Of a DNA stretch of 64,000 bases, positions 34,919 to 43,501 are shown piece by piece (position 1 is the first letter of the stretch; each line of letters starts with the position of its first letter). A program made the translations under genes and the position numbers. The notes below the pieces were generated by a model. That model ran no database searches, was not told where the DNA came from, and saw only the letters and a program-made list of their open reading frames with translations. Where the stretch lies: the NCBI RefSeq assembly GCF_004362245.1, contig NZ_SNWM01000001.1, positions 1,362,340 through 1,426,339 of the forward strand, in the 5' to 3' direction. The DNA is from Pedobacter duraquae. GTDB taxonomy: Bacteria; Bacteroidota; Bacteroidia; Sphingobacteriales; Sphingobacteriaceae.

Positions 34919-37387
34919 ATGAGTATAAAAGATCAATTTGACTTTAGCAATGCACTCCCAATTATAAATGAGGATACTGAATTCTTTCCTTTAATGTCTC
35001 AGCAGGATGAGGACGATATGAATGGTGAAGAAACACCTGAAGTCCTGGCGATTTTACCCCTAAGAAATACTGTTCTTTTTCCAGGAGTGGTAATTCCGAT
35101 TACCGTTGGCAGGGATAAATCCATCAAGCTAATTAAAGAAGCGTATAAAGGCAATAAAATCATCGGCGTAGTATCTCAACGTGATGTAAATATTGAAGAC
35201 CCTACCTTTGATGAGCTAAATAGCGTAGGGACTGTTGCCCATATCATTAAGATGTTGCAGATGCCAGATGGCAACACAACAGTGATCATTCAGGGTAAGC
35301 AGCGCTTCCGCTTGATCGAAGAGATTCAGTCAGAACCTTACATCAAGGTTAAGATCAGTAAATTTGTAGAAAGTAAATACAAAACAGATAAAGAGTTTAA
35401 AGCACTGGTTGCCTCTATTCGAGAAATGTCTTCTCAGATCATCCAACTTTCACCAAATATCCCAAGTGAAGCGGGGATGGCACTTAAGAACATAGAAAGC
35501 ACGTCATTTCTGATCAACTTCATTTCCTCAAACATGAACGCTGATGTTTCTGACAAGCAAAAAATGCTTGAAATGGAGAACTTACGTGCACGTGCGGAAA
35601 TGGTGATGGAGTTGTTGACGCTTGAACTACAAATGCTGGAGCTGAAAAACCAGATCCAATCTAAAGTCCGCACCGACCTCGACAAGCAACAACGCGACTA
35701 TTTCTTAAATCAACAGCTTAAAACCATTCAGGAAGAATTAGGTGGTAACTCTTCAGATATGGAGCTTACCGCACTTGAACTCCGTGCAAAAAAGAAAAAA
35801 TGGGAAGCCCCGGTTAAAGAACACTTCCATAAGGAATTGGAAAAACTTGGGCGGATGAATCCGGCAGCACCTGACTATTCTGTGCAGATTAACTATCTGG
35901 AACTCTTGCTTGATCTCCCCTGGAACGAATTCACCAAAGATAACTTTGACTTAAAACGTGCACAGCGGGTTTTGGACAAGGATCATTTTGGACTTGAAAA
36001 AGTTAAACAGCGTATCATAGAGTATTTGGCCGTGCTTAAACTCAAGAGAGACATGAAAGCGCCGATCATTTGTCTTGTCGGCCCTCCGGGAGTAGGAAAA
36101 ACTTCGCTTGGTAAATCTATTGCGAAAGCACTGAATAGGAAATATGTGAGGATAGCCCTTGGCGGTATCAGGGATGAAGCCGAAATTCGCGGACACCGTA
36201 AAACGTATATTGGCGCCATGCCGGGGAGAATCATTTCTTCTTTGAAAAAAGCCGGCGCTGCCAATCCTGTATTTGTATTGGATGAAATAGATAAAGTTGG
36301 TTCTGACCAACGCGGAGATCCTTCATCAGCTTTGCTGGAAGTATTGGATCCTGAGCAAAACAGCGCCTTTAATGACCATTACGTGGAGGCTGATTACGAC
36401 CTGTCAAACGTCCTGTTCATTGCAACGGCAAATTCCTTAAGTACAATACAGCCTGCACTTTTAGACAGGATGGAAATCATTGAGGTTAATGGATATACCA
36501 TTGAAGAAAAAATAGAGATTGCAAAAAAATATCTGCTTCCTAAACAAAAGGCGCAACACGGCATTAACACAAAAGATATTGTCTTAAAAAACAGCCTTGT
36601 TGAAAAGGTGATAGAAGACTATACACGTGAGTCGGGTGTCCGTACTCTTGAAAAAAGAATTGGATCATTGGTACGCGGTGTAGCCACAAAAATTGCGATG
36701 GAAGAACCTTACGATCCGACACTGAGTGTAGCGGATGTGGAACGGATTCTTGGTGCACCGATGTATGATAAAGATCTTTATGAAGGTAATGAGGTTGCTG
36801 GCGTTGTTACTGGATTAGCCTGGACCTCTGTGGGTGGTGATATTCTTTTTATTGAAGCAAGTCTGAGTCCTGGGAAAGGAAAACTGACCCTAACAGGAAA
36901 CCTTGGTGATGTAATGAAAGAATCTGCTGTTATCGCTTTAGCATACCTGAGAGCTCACGCAGACTTATTTGGCATTGACTACCAGCTTTTCGACCATTTC
37001 GACATTCACGTTCACGTCCCTGCAGGTGCTACACCTAAGGATGGTCCTTCCGCAGGTATTACAATGCTAACGGCACTCACTTCTGCTTTTACACAACGTA
37101 AGGTACGTTCTAATCTGGCAATGACAGGTGAAATCACATTAAGAGGAAAAGTACTACCGGTAGGTGGAATTAAAGAAAAGATATTAGCTGCTAAACGTGC
37201 AAATATAAAAGATATCATCCTTTCGCAATCCAACAAGAAAGACATCCTGGAAATTAAGGAAAGTTATGTTAAAGATTTGAGATTCCATTATGTGGCAGAG
37301 ATGCGTGAGGTAATAGACCTCGCTTTAACGAAAGATAAAGTATCAAACGCACAAGATCTGACGATCAAAAATTCCACTATTAAATAA
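34919..37387 (+). CDS. lon: ATP-dependent Lon protease
   Basis: 822 residues from the ATG at 34919; the longer frame to 34835 crosses the promoter and hairpin and is unlikely. N-terminal LON domain ([15 protein letters not shown], about residues 40-55), helical region, AAA+ module with GPPGVGKTS (about 388-396) and [11 protein letters not shown], then the S16 protease domain with DGPSAG (catalytic Ser about 711) and GGIKEK (catalytic Lys about 752). The enzyme degrades misfolded and regulatory proteins in the cytoplasm. It has its own terminator. Confidence 0.96.
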   Translation: MSIKDQFDFSNALPIINEDTEFFPLMSQQDEDDMNGEETPEVLAILPLRNTVLFPGVVIPITVGRDKSIKLIKEAYKGNKIIGVVSQRDVNIEDPTFDELNSVGTVAHIIKMLQMPDGNTTVIIQGKQRFRLIEEIQSEPYIKVKISKFVESKYKTDKEFKALVASIREMSSQIIQLSPNIPSEAGMALKNIESTSFLINFISSNMNADVSDKQKMLEMENLRARAEMVMELLTLELQMLELKNQIQSKVRTDLDKQQRDYFLNQQLKTIQEELGGNSSDMELTALELRAKKKKWEAPVKEHFHKELEKLGRMNPAAPDYSVQINYLELLLDLPWNEFTKDNFDLKRAQRVLDKDHFGLEKVKQRIIEYLAVLKLKRDMKAPIICLVGPPGVGKTSLGKSIAKALNRKYVRIALGGIRDEAEIRGHRKTYIGAMPGRIISSLKKAGAANPVFVLDEIDKVGSDQRGDPSSALLEVLDPEQNSAFNDHYVEADYDLSNVLFIATANSLSTIQPALLDRMEIIEVNGYTIEEKIEIAKKYLLPKQKAQHGINTKDIVLKNSLVEKVIEDYTRESGVRTLEKRIGSLVRGVATKIAMEEPYDPTLSVADVERILGAPMYDKDLYEGNEVAGVVTGLAWTSVGGDILFIEASLSPGKGKLTLTGNLGDVMKESAVIALAYLRAHADLFGIDYQLFDHFDIHVHVPAGATPKDGPSAGITMLTALTSAFTQRKVRSNLAMTGEITLRGKVLPVGGIKEKILAAKRANIKDIILSQSNKKDILEIKESYVKDLRFHYVAEMREVIDLALTKDKVSNAQDLTIKNSTIK

Positions 37388-37391
37388 TACG

Positions 37392-37415
37392 AAACCGGCT
37401 TAGGCCGGTTTTATT
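37392..37415 (+). terminator. intrinsic terminator after lon
   Basis: AAACCGGC (37392-37399) pairs with GCCGGTTT (37404-37411) around a 4-base loop, followed by TATTTTG. Confidence 0.9.
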
Positions 37416-37426
37416 TTGATCTATCT

Positions 37427-38377
37427 ATGAGTAAAAAATTTTTACCTGCTTTATTTCTGATTTCTTTTCTTTGGTTAAACAGCACCGCACAGAACTACCA
37501 CGAATTCGGTTTCCAAAGTGACAACGATTCTTACCTCGGTCAGGGATCCGATCGATATTACACTAACGGTCTTTTCCTAAACTTCCGCTTTGCTACGAAC
37601 CAGGCTAAGTTGAAAACTGGAACTGAAAAAAAGATTTGGGAAATTTCTGCAGGCCAGAAGATGTACAACCCGTATTCTGGTTTCGCACCCGATCCTGCTC
37701 GACAAGATCGGCCTTTTGCTGGTTATTTATATGCTGGCGCAGCATTGCATGTATTCCGCAGCAATGAGAGCAGTTTAAAAACAAGTATCGAACTTGGAAC
37801 AACCGGGCCGAACTCAATTGCAGAGGATGCTCAGGAACTGTTGCACCGTAATTTCGGATTTTATGATCTCGATGGATGGCAGTATCAGATTAAAAATGCT
37901 GCGCAGGTAAATCTTTCTGCCCAATACACACGCCTGCTTTTTCGTAACAAAGCCAATTCTCTTGATTTTTCTTTTGAAGGGTATACTAACCTGGGCACCA
38001 CGTTTAGTGGAGCTGGTGCCGCGATTCTATTCCGGACAGGAAACATCAACCAGCTCTTCAACTCAGCTTATGAACATGCCGTTATCGGAAAAAATGCAAA
38101 GACTAAAGCGCTTGTAAAACGTGAATTCTTCCTGTATGCAAAACCCCAGTTAAATTATGTGGCTTATGACGCTACAATTTCAGGAAGCATCTTTAACAAC
38201 AATAGTCCAGTTACCTTTGATACACACCCCGTCGTTTTTGCACAACAGATTGGCGCCAATTACAGTTCTCAACGCTTTACATTCGACTTCGGCGTCTTGT
38301 TCAAGACGAAGGAAGTTAAAAGTACCGCCAAAGCCCATCAATACGGCTCAATAAGCATGTTTTATAGATTTAATTAA
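37427..38377 (+). CDS. LpxR-like lipid A deacylase family outer-membrane protein
   Basis: 316 residues with a signal peptide (MSKKFLPALFLISFLWLNSTAQ). Early motif FGFQSDNDSYLGQGSDRYYTNG corresponds to the N-D / D-x-Y-T-x-G active-site region of DUF2219/LpxR proteins, and DRPFAGYLYAG with GTTGPNS are family blocks. Strand-rich sequence ends in phenylalanine-asparagine (FYRFN), as in barrels. LpxR removes the 3'-acyloxyacyl group of lipid A from the outer leaflet; here activity is presumed. Its stop codon lies 2 bases from that of the convergent arfB gene. Confidence 0.85.
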   Translation: MSKKFLPALFLISFLWLNSTAQNYHEFGFQSDNDSYLGQGSDRYYTNGLFLNFRFATNQAKLKTGTEKKIWEISAGQKMYNPYSGFAPDPARQDRPFAGYLYAGAALHVFRSNESSLKTSIELGTTGPNSIAEDAQELLHRNFGFYDLDGWQYQIKNAAQVNLSAQYTRLLFRNKANSLDFSFEGYTNLGTTFSGAGAAILFRTGNINQLFNSAYEHAVIGKNAKTKALVKREFFLYAKPQLNYVAYDATISGSIFNNNSPVTFDTHPVVFAQQIGANYSSQRFTFDFGVLFKTKEVKSTAKAHQYGSISMFYRFN

Positions 38378-38379
38378 TG

Positions 38380-38790
38380 CTAATCTATATCCGGACGCCT
38401 ACGACTCTGCTTCCTGGTTGCCACAAACAACTTATCGGTAAGTCTTTTCCTTACTACCCCCTTAGGTATTTTAGTAGGCTTTCTCGCCTTAGCAACATGG
38501 AGGGATAACTTAAGTAATTCCTCCAACTTTACCAAAGTACGTTGCTTATTCACGAGCTGGCTACGATCTTCCTGAGAAACGATATGCAGATTGCCTTCCT
38601 GATCTAATCTATTACCCAATCGTACCTTTAGCAGCGCTTTTTGTTCGTCAGAGAAAAAAGACAACTCGTCAGGATTACAGATGAGTTCCACCTTACTGGA
38701 AACCTTGTTTACATTTTGGCCGCCCTTACCCCCACTTCTGGATGTTTTAAACGAGACATATCTTATCAACTCTTCTTTGACCGGTATCAT
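38380..38790 (-). CDS. arfB: peptidyl-tRNA hydrolase ArfB (release factor-like)
   Basis: 136 residues. The GGQ motif in SRSGGKGGQNVNKVSS (residues about 17-32) is the catalytic loop. The protein lacks the stop-codon-reading domain of full release factors and ends in a basic tail (ARKPTKIPKGVVRKRL ... RKQSRRRPDID), the feature that enters the empty mRNA channel of stalled ribosomes. These features fit ArfB rather than PrfH. A TAATTTTG box on the minus strand (38802-38795) ends 4 bases before the ATG. It is divergent from cmk. Confidence 0.9.
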   Translation of the reverse strand: MIPVKEELIRYVSFKTSRSGGKGGQNVNKVSSKVELICNPDELSFFSDEQKALLKVRLGNRLDQEGNLHIVSQEDRSQLVNKQRTLVKLEELLKLSLHVAKARKPTKIPKGVVRKRLTDKLFVATRKQSRRRPDID

Positions 38791-38794
38791 CTTC

Positions 38795-38852
38795 CAAAAT
38801 TAAAGTTTTATTGCGCAATAGTTTCTACGCATTCCCGAAAACATTAACTTTG
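38795..38852. promoter_or_regulatory. divergent arfB / cmk promoters touching start codons
   Basis: Minus strand: TAATTTTG (38802-38795), 4 bases before the arfB ATG. Plus strand: TAACTTTG (38845-38852), 6 bases before the cmk ATG, with GTTTC at 38821-38825 near the -33 position. Both fit TANNTTTG and predict leaders of 0-3 bases. Confidence 0.55.
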
Positions 38853-38858
38853 CCCCCG

Positions 38859-39539
38859 ATGAGAAAAAATGTGGTTGTAGCCATCGACGGGTACTCTTCT
38901 TGTGGAAAAAGTACGCTCGCAAAAGCATTAGCAAAAAAACTTGGTTTTATCTATATCGATAGCGGAGCCATGTATAGGGCAGTTACCCTCTATTTTATTC
39001 GCAATCAGGTAGACATGACAGACCAATCTGCCATTGCAGATGCCCTTCAACACATTGAACTCAATTTTCATTCGCGCGATTACCAATCACACATCACGCT
39101 AAATGGCGAAGAGGTTTCTGATGAAATCCGTCTGATGCCCGTTTCTGAAAATGTAAGCGAAGTATCTGCGATAAAATTGGTCCGCGTAGAAATGGTTAAA
39201 CAACAGCAACGCATGGGCAAGTCCAAAAATATTGTTATGGATGGTCGTGATATCGGCACCGCGGTATTTGAGGATGCACAAGTAAAATTTTTCATGACTG
39301 CTGATCCTAAAATCAGGGCCGAACGCCGGTTTAAAGAATTGGAGCGTAAAGGAAATAATCAAGTTACACTGGAGGAAGTCTTTGAGAACCTCGCTCATCG
39401 TGATTATGCCGATACCACACGTAAAGAAAGTCCGCTTATAAGGGCTGAAGATGCAATTATTCTTGATAATACAGACATCACCGAACAGGAACAATTAGAT
39501 TTTGCATTGGATAAGGTCACTCCATTTCTTCACGCATAA
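38859..39539 (+). CDS. cmk: cytidylate kinase
   Basis: 226 residues from the ATG at 38859; a longer frame to 38811 crosses the promoter and adds no family-like sequence. It phosphorylates CMP and dCMP. The P-loop GYSSCGKST (residues 11-19), DSGAMYRAVTLY, the inserted NMP-binding region and VMDGRDIGTAVF are all intact, as are the lid residues FFMTADPKIRAERR. Start and length match CMP kinases. A terminator lies 12 bases after the stop. Confidence 0.95.
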   Translation: MRKNVVVAIDGYSSCGKSTLAKALAKKLGFIYIDSGAMYRAVTLYFIRNQVDMTDQSAIADALQHIELNFHSRDYQSHITLNGEEVSDEIRLMPVSENVSEVSAIKLVRVEMVKQQQRMGKSKNIVMDGRDIGTAVFEDAQVKFFMTADPKIRAERRFKELERKGNNQVTLEEVFENLAHRDYADTTRKESPLIRAEDAIILDNTDITEQEQLDFALDKVTPFLHA

Positions 39540-39551
39540 TACTTTATGCAG

Positions 39552-39575
39552 GCAGCCGATGGCTGCATTTTTTTT
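39552..39575 (+). terminator. intrinsic terminator after cmk
   Basis: GCAGCC (39552-39557) pairs with GGCTGC (39561-39566), with a 3-base loop, followed by A and eight T. Confidence 0.82.
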
Positions 39576-39591
39576 GCCCCAGATCACTATG

Positions 39592-39667
39592 TAGATTAAT
39601 TCTAAATAAATTTGGAATAACCGTACGAGGTGCTTTACTTTGCCTCAATTTAAAATTATTCTAAATA
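39592..39667 (+). promoter_or_regulatory. candidate iron-responsive control region of the TonB receptor
   Basis: The 10-base ATTCTAAATA occurs twice, at 39599-39608 and 39658-39667. The first copy lies in an imperfect dyad TAGA-TTAAT-TCTA (39592-39604) and also in ATTCTAAAT-AA-ATTTGGAAT (39599-39618, one mismatch). Between the copies TTACTTTG (39634-39641) is one base from the -7 consensus. AT-rich dyads of this sort would suit a Fur-type repressor, but this was not tested. Confidence 0.5.
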
Positions 39668-39676
39668 GATATAGCA

Positions 39677-42118
39677 ATGAAAAGATTTCTACGATTAATC
39701 ATCATCGTTCTTTCAATCGCCCCCCTTTGTCTACGGGCACAAAATACATCCGGTCAACTGAGCGGAAATGTAACCACCAATGATGGATTGGTAGCCGGAA
39801 ACATTAATATTCAACTCCGTGGATCAGGACAGAACACCCTGACCAATGCACAGGGCTTTTTCTCATTTCCGAAGGTTAAACCCGGAACATATATTTTAAC
39901 CGCGTCATCTGTAGGATTAAAAAAACTGGAAAAACAGGTCGTTATCATGGCAGGGCAAACTAGCACGACTGATCTTGTTTTACAGGAAAATGCTGCTCAG
40001 CTTAATGAAATCGTAATCTCAAGCGCAAAAATCAATAAATTTAGTCGTAAAAAGAGTGATTATGTAGGCAAAATGGAACTTGGAAATCTCGAAAATGCCC
40101 AAGTTTACACAACTATCCCTAAAGAACTCTTAAACGATCAGCTGATATTTTCAGTAGACGACGCCACTAAAAATGTACCTGGACTTCAAATGATGTGGCA
40201 GGCAACTGGTCGCGGTGGCGACGGGGGTGCTTTTTACAGTTCCAGAGGATTCACTTTGCAAAGTGGATTAAGAAACGGTGTCGCCGGAAATGTAACCAGC
40301 AGGATTGATGCCGCCAACCTTGAAAGTATTGAAGTGATCAAAGGCCCATCGGCCACCCTTTTTGGGAGTACCTTAACGTCCTACGGAGGTCTAATCAACA
40401 GAGTAACAAAAAAGCCTTATGAAAAATTTGGCGGTGAGGTAGCCTACTCTTCAGGAAGTTACGGTTTTAATAGAATAAGTGCAGACATTAACGCGCCATT
40501 AGATAGTGCTAAAAATGTACTGTTCCGCTTAAATACAGCATATAATTACCAAGGATCGTTTCAGGACAATGGCTTTAACAAAACATTGGCAATTGCACCC
40601 AGCTTAACTTATAAAGTTAATGATAGATTGACTTTTAATCTGGATGCCGAATTATATAGCGGTACAAATATGGCGGAAAATGCATTTTTCTTCTACTTTC
40701 CCGTTGCTCAGCTCGGGGCAGACCGTGCCGATAAACTCGGCCTCGATTATAAACGTTCTTACCATGGCAGCGATTTGACCCAATCAAGTGCCAGTAATAA
40801 CTTTTTCGGACAGATGACCTATAAACTTTCCGATCAATGGACATCACAAACAAATTATACCAGTAGCTATAGCTATTCTAACGGCAGACAACCTTACTAC
40901 TTTTTAGTACCAAATTACGTTGCATTACAAAATCCGAACGCGGCACCGGGAGCTGATTTCATTTCCAGAGGCGATCAGTCTACAGCCGATAGCAGGGTTA
41001 ATATCACAGAAATTCAACAGAATTTCAATGGGACTTTTAATTTGGGCAACATGAAAAACAGAGTAGTAATTGGTCTCGACTATTTAAGACAAAATTCTGA
41101 TCAGCATTATTATTCTATTGATACGTTTGACCTCATTCCCAAGAATGGGAATATCCCAACTTACGAAGACTTTAATGAAACCAATCTGAATAAGCTTTAT
41201 GGAACAAAAAATTTCTCAGACATCAGCTACCCGATAGTTTCTCTTTCAAACACGTATAGCGCGTATGTTTCTGATGTGATAAACTTTACGGACAATTTGA
41301 TCGGTTCTGCCGGTCTTCGTGTCGATCGTTTTGATAATAAAGGTAGCTTCGACTCTACAACCGGCACCTATTCCGGAGCCTATAAACAAACGGTTTTTTC
41401 ACCTAGATTCGGTTTAATTTTTCAGCCAATTAAGGATCAGGTATCAATATTTGCTAACTATCAAAACGGCTTTACGAATAAGGTTGGAGTAGATTACCAA
41501 CAACGTACCTTCAAACCCGAGCATGCAAATCAGATCGAAGGTGGTGTAAAAATTAATGCCTTCGGAGGAAAGTTGAGCAGTACACTTTCATACTACAACA
41601 TCAAAGTAGAAGATATCGTACGTGCCTATACCTTTGATCCTGCACAGCCAAATGCCAGTATCCAGGACGGAACAAAAGTGAGTAAAGGTTTTGAAGCAGA
41701 AGTAGTAGCTAATCCAATTGAAGGTTTCAATATTATTGCCGGCTTCGCATACAACGACAACAAATACACAAAATCAGATGCCGATGTGGAAGGCCGCAGG
41801 GACGCATATTCCATGTCTCCTTATTCAGCTAACCTTTGGGCGAGTTATAAGATAAGTCACGGTACGCTACAGGGCATAGGAATCGGCTTTGGCGGAAACT
41901 ATGCGAGCGACAACAAAATAGTGAATAGCGTATCAAACGGTGTCTTTACCTTACCAAGGTATACCATTTTGAACGCATCAGCATTCTATGATCAGCCAAA
42001 GTATAGAATCGGCTTAAAAGTAAACAACCTCACCAACAAACAATATTGGATCGGTTATGGAACTATGAACCCACAACAACTCCGAGCAGTGGTTGGTAGT
42101 GTGTCCTTCAAATTTTAA
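39677..42118 (+). CDS. TonB-dependent siderophore receptor
   Basis: 813 residues. Signal peptide (first about 21 residues), then a carboxypeptidase-D-like beta-sandwich (SGNVTTNDGLVAGNINIQL, about 30-110) common in Bacteroidota receptors. The plug domain includes NVPGLQMMWQAT and IEVIKGPSATLFG (TonB-receptor plug motif), and the barrel runs to the C-terminal aromatic residue F in VGSVSFKF. The siderophore-type plug and the following PepSY gene point to ferric siderophore import. Control by an iron repressor is likely from the repeats upstream. Confidence 0.9.
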   Translation: MKRFLRLIIIVLSIAPLCLRAQNTSGQLSGNVTTNDGLVAGNINIQLRGSGQNTLTNAQGFFSFPKVKPGTYILTASSVGLKKLEKQVVIMAGQTSTTDLVLQENAAQLNEIVISSAKINKFSRKKSDYVGKMELGNLENAQVYTTIPKELLNDQLIFSVDDATKNVPGLQMMWQATGRGGDGGAFYSSRGFTLQSGLRNGVAGNVTSRIDAANLESIEVIKGPSATLFGSTLTSYGGLINRVTKKPYEKFGGEVAYSSGSYGFNRISADINAPLDSAKNVLFRLNTAYNYQGSFQDNGFNKTLAIAPSLTYKVNDRLTFNLDAELYSGTNMAENAFFFYFPVAQLGADRADKLGLDYKRSYHGSDLTQSSASNNFFGQMTYKLSDQWTSQTNYTSSYSYSNGRQPYYFLVPNYVALQNPNAAPGADFISRGDQSTADSRVNITEIQQNFNGTFNLGNMKNRVVIGLDYLRQNSDQHYYSIDTFDLIPKNGNIPTYEDFNETNLNKLYGTKNFSDISYPIVSLSNTYSAYVSDVINFTDNLIGSAGLRVDRFDNKGSFDSTTGTYSGAYKQTVFSPRFGLIFQPIKDQVSIFANYQNGFTNKVGVDYQQRTFKPEHANQIEGGVKINAFGGKLSSTLSYYNIKVEDIVRAYTFDPAQPNASIQDGTKVSKGFEAEVVANPIEGFNIIAGFAYNDNKYTKSDADVEGRRDAYSMSPYSANLWASYKISHGTLQGIGIGFGGNYASDNKIVNSVSNGVFTLPRYTILNASAFYDQPKYRIGLKVNNLTNKQYWIGYGTMNPQQLRAVVGSVSFKF

Positions 42119-42148
42119 GTTCTTCAACACTATATATAATATACATTT

Positions 42149-42181
42149 ACCAACCGGTCTGAAAAGACCGGTTGGTTTTTT
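42149..42181 (+). terminator. terminator between TonB receptor and PepSY gene
   Basis: A perfect 12-bp stem, ACCAACCGGTCT (42149-42160) with AGACCGGTTGGT (42165-42176), closes a GAAA tetraloop and is followed by T5. The PepSY ATG comes only 9 bases after the T-run, so read-through probably supplies that gene. Confidence 0.93.
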
Positions 42182-42189
42182 CATAAAAT

Positions 42190-43419
42190 ATGCCACAGCA
42201 AAACAATAAGCCAGTCAGACCTAAAAAGCAAACTAAGTCACGCTTCAGACGTATTACCGACTGGATGCATCTTTGGCTAGGGATGGTTTCGGGCATTATC
42301 GTATTTGTTGTTGCCGTTACTGGTTGCTTATTCGCTTTCCAGGTAGAAATCACCAATTGGATTGACAGGGATAAACTATATGTAGAGACAACAGAAACAT
42401 CACACGCGCTTCCGTTGACGGTGATTCAGAAAAACGCACAGGCGGCGCTCGCACCAGGCAGGCAGATTGATGCAATCACTACTTATGCCGATAAGAATCG
42501 TGCATGGGAAGCCATAACCTATAAGGCAGGCAACCCTAAGGGTTTATTTTATTTTGACACAATAGCTTATTACGACCTTTTGTTAATCAATCCATACACG
42601 GGAAAGGTTGTCAGCATAGAAGATTATAAATACAACTTTTTCAACATCGTCAAAGCTGTCCATTGGAGCTTGTTATTGAATGATACCTATGGTCAACAGA
42701 TTGTGGGATACTCCACCCTAATCTTTGTAGTGCTCCTCATTACCGGAATGATTATGTGGTGGCCAAAAAAATGGAACAAGGCTAACAGGGATAAAAGTTT
42801 CAAGATCAAATGGAATGCGAAATTCAAAAGGGTAAATTATGATCTGCACAACGTTGCTGGATTCTACGCCCTGCTCATTACACTTGTTCTTTCTCTCACT
42901 GGTCTGGTCTGGGCATTCGAATGGTTTCAGAAAGGTGTGTATATCGTGGCGTCCCAGAGCACTACGCCACTGGAATATAAAAACATGACATCCGACAGTA
43001 CCCAAACAGCAATACCTAACGACCCACTTGAGCTGGCCTTCCGGGAAACAAAACGCCTCATTCCCAACGCGATCAGATACAGTATATCGCCAGCACAAGG
43101 AAATACCGGTGTAATCTATGCAACTGCTTATCATGGAAAAGAAATTTACTATGATTTTGACGGCTTACAGTTCGACAGATATACCGGCAAATTGCTTTAT
43201 CGAAAAAACAACGCTGAAAAAAATGCGGGAGAAAAACTCATTGGAATGAATTACGACATCCATGTTGGTGCAATCCTTGGATTACCAGGCAAGATTCTCG
43301 CCTTTCTGGGCAGTTTAATCGCTGCTTCATTGCCGGTAACAGGATTTTTAATCTGGCTTGGCAAAAAGAAGAAGCCTAAAAAGCAGGGCAAAAACAGACA
43401 AACTGTTCAAAATCAATAA
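42190..43419 (+). CDS. PepSY-associated membrane protein, iron-uptake partner
   Basis: 409 residues with about four membrane segments: 30-52 (GMVSGIIVFVVAVTGCLFAF), about 170-190 (TLIFVVLLITGMIMWW), about 220-245 (FYALLITLVLSLTGLVWAF) and about 365-390 (LAFLGSLIAASLPVTGFLIW). Each helix region begins near a histidine (DWMHLWLG, AVHWSLL, DLHNVAGF, DIHVGAILG), a layout that could bind haem or act as ferric reductase. The C-terminal tail is strongly basic. Its ATG lies just after the receptor terminator. Probable role: release or reduction of siderophore iron; inference from neighbours. Confidence 0.82.
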   Translation: MPQQNNKPVRPKKQTKSRFRRITDWMHLWLGMVSGIIVFVVAVTGCLFAFQVEITNWIDRDKLYVETTETSHALPLTVIQKNAQAALAPGRQIDAITTYADKNRAWEAITYKAGNPKGLFYFDTIAYYDLLLINPYTGKVVSIEDYKYNFFNIVKAVHWSLLLNDTYGQQIVGYSTLIFVVLLITGMIMWWPKKWNKANRDKSFKIKWNAKFKRVNYDLHNVAGFYALLITLVLSLTGLVWAFEWFQKGVYIVASQSTTPLEYKNMTSDSTQTAIPNDPLELAFRETKRLIPNAIRYSISPAQGNTGVIYATAYHGKEIYYDFDGLQFDRYTGKLLYRKNNAEKNAGEKLIGMNYDIHVGAILGLPGKILAFLGSLIAASLPVTGFLIWLGKKKKPKKQGKNRQTVQNQ

Positions 43420-43437
43420 CATTTATCAAATATTCTT

Positions 43438-43489
43438 TTTCTTTAAAAATATTAATTCTTACCTTTGCAGTCCCTCACGGGAAAAGGAG
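43438..43489 (+). promoter_or_regulatory. rpsA promoter and Shine-Dalgarno-like site
   Basis: TTT (43438-43440), 19-base spacer, TACCTTTG (43460-43467), matching TANNTTTG. AAGGAG (43484-43489) lies 12 bases before the ATG at 43502. Confidence 0.6.
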
Positions 43490-43501
43490 ATTAAATTTTT
43501 A

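Noticed and set aside
39596..39667. Cobalamin or other riboswitch upstream of the TonB receptor
   Set aside because: Too short and AT-rich; no B12-box-like sequence and the neighbours are iron type.
43358..43501. In-frame N-terminal extension of S1 into the PepSY gene
   Set aside because: The real start at 43502 follows a promoter and Shine-Dalgarno-like site and gives the normal S1 start.
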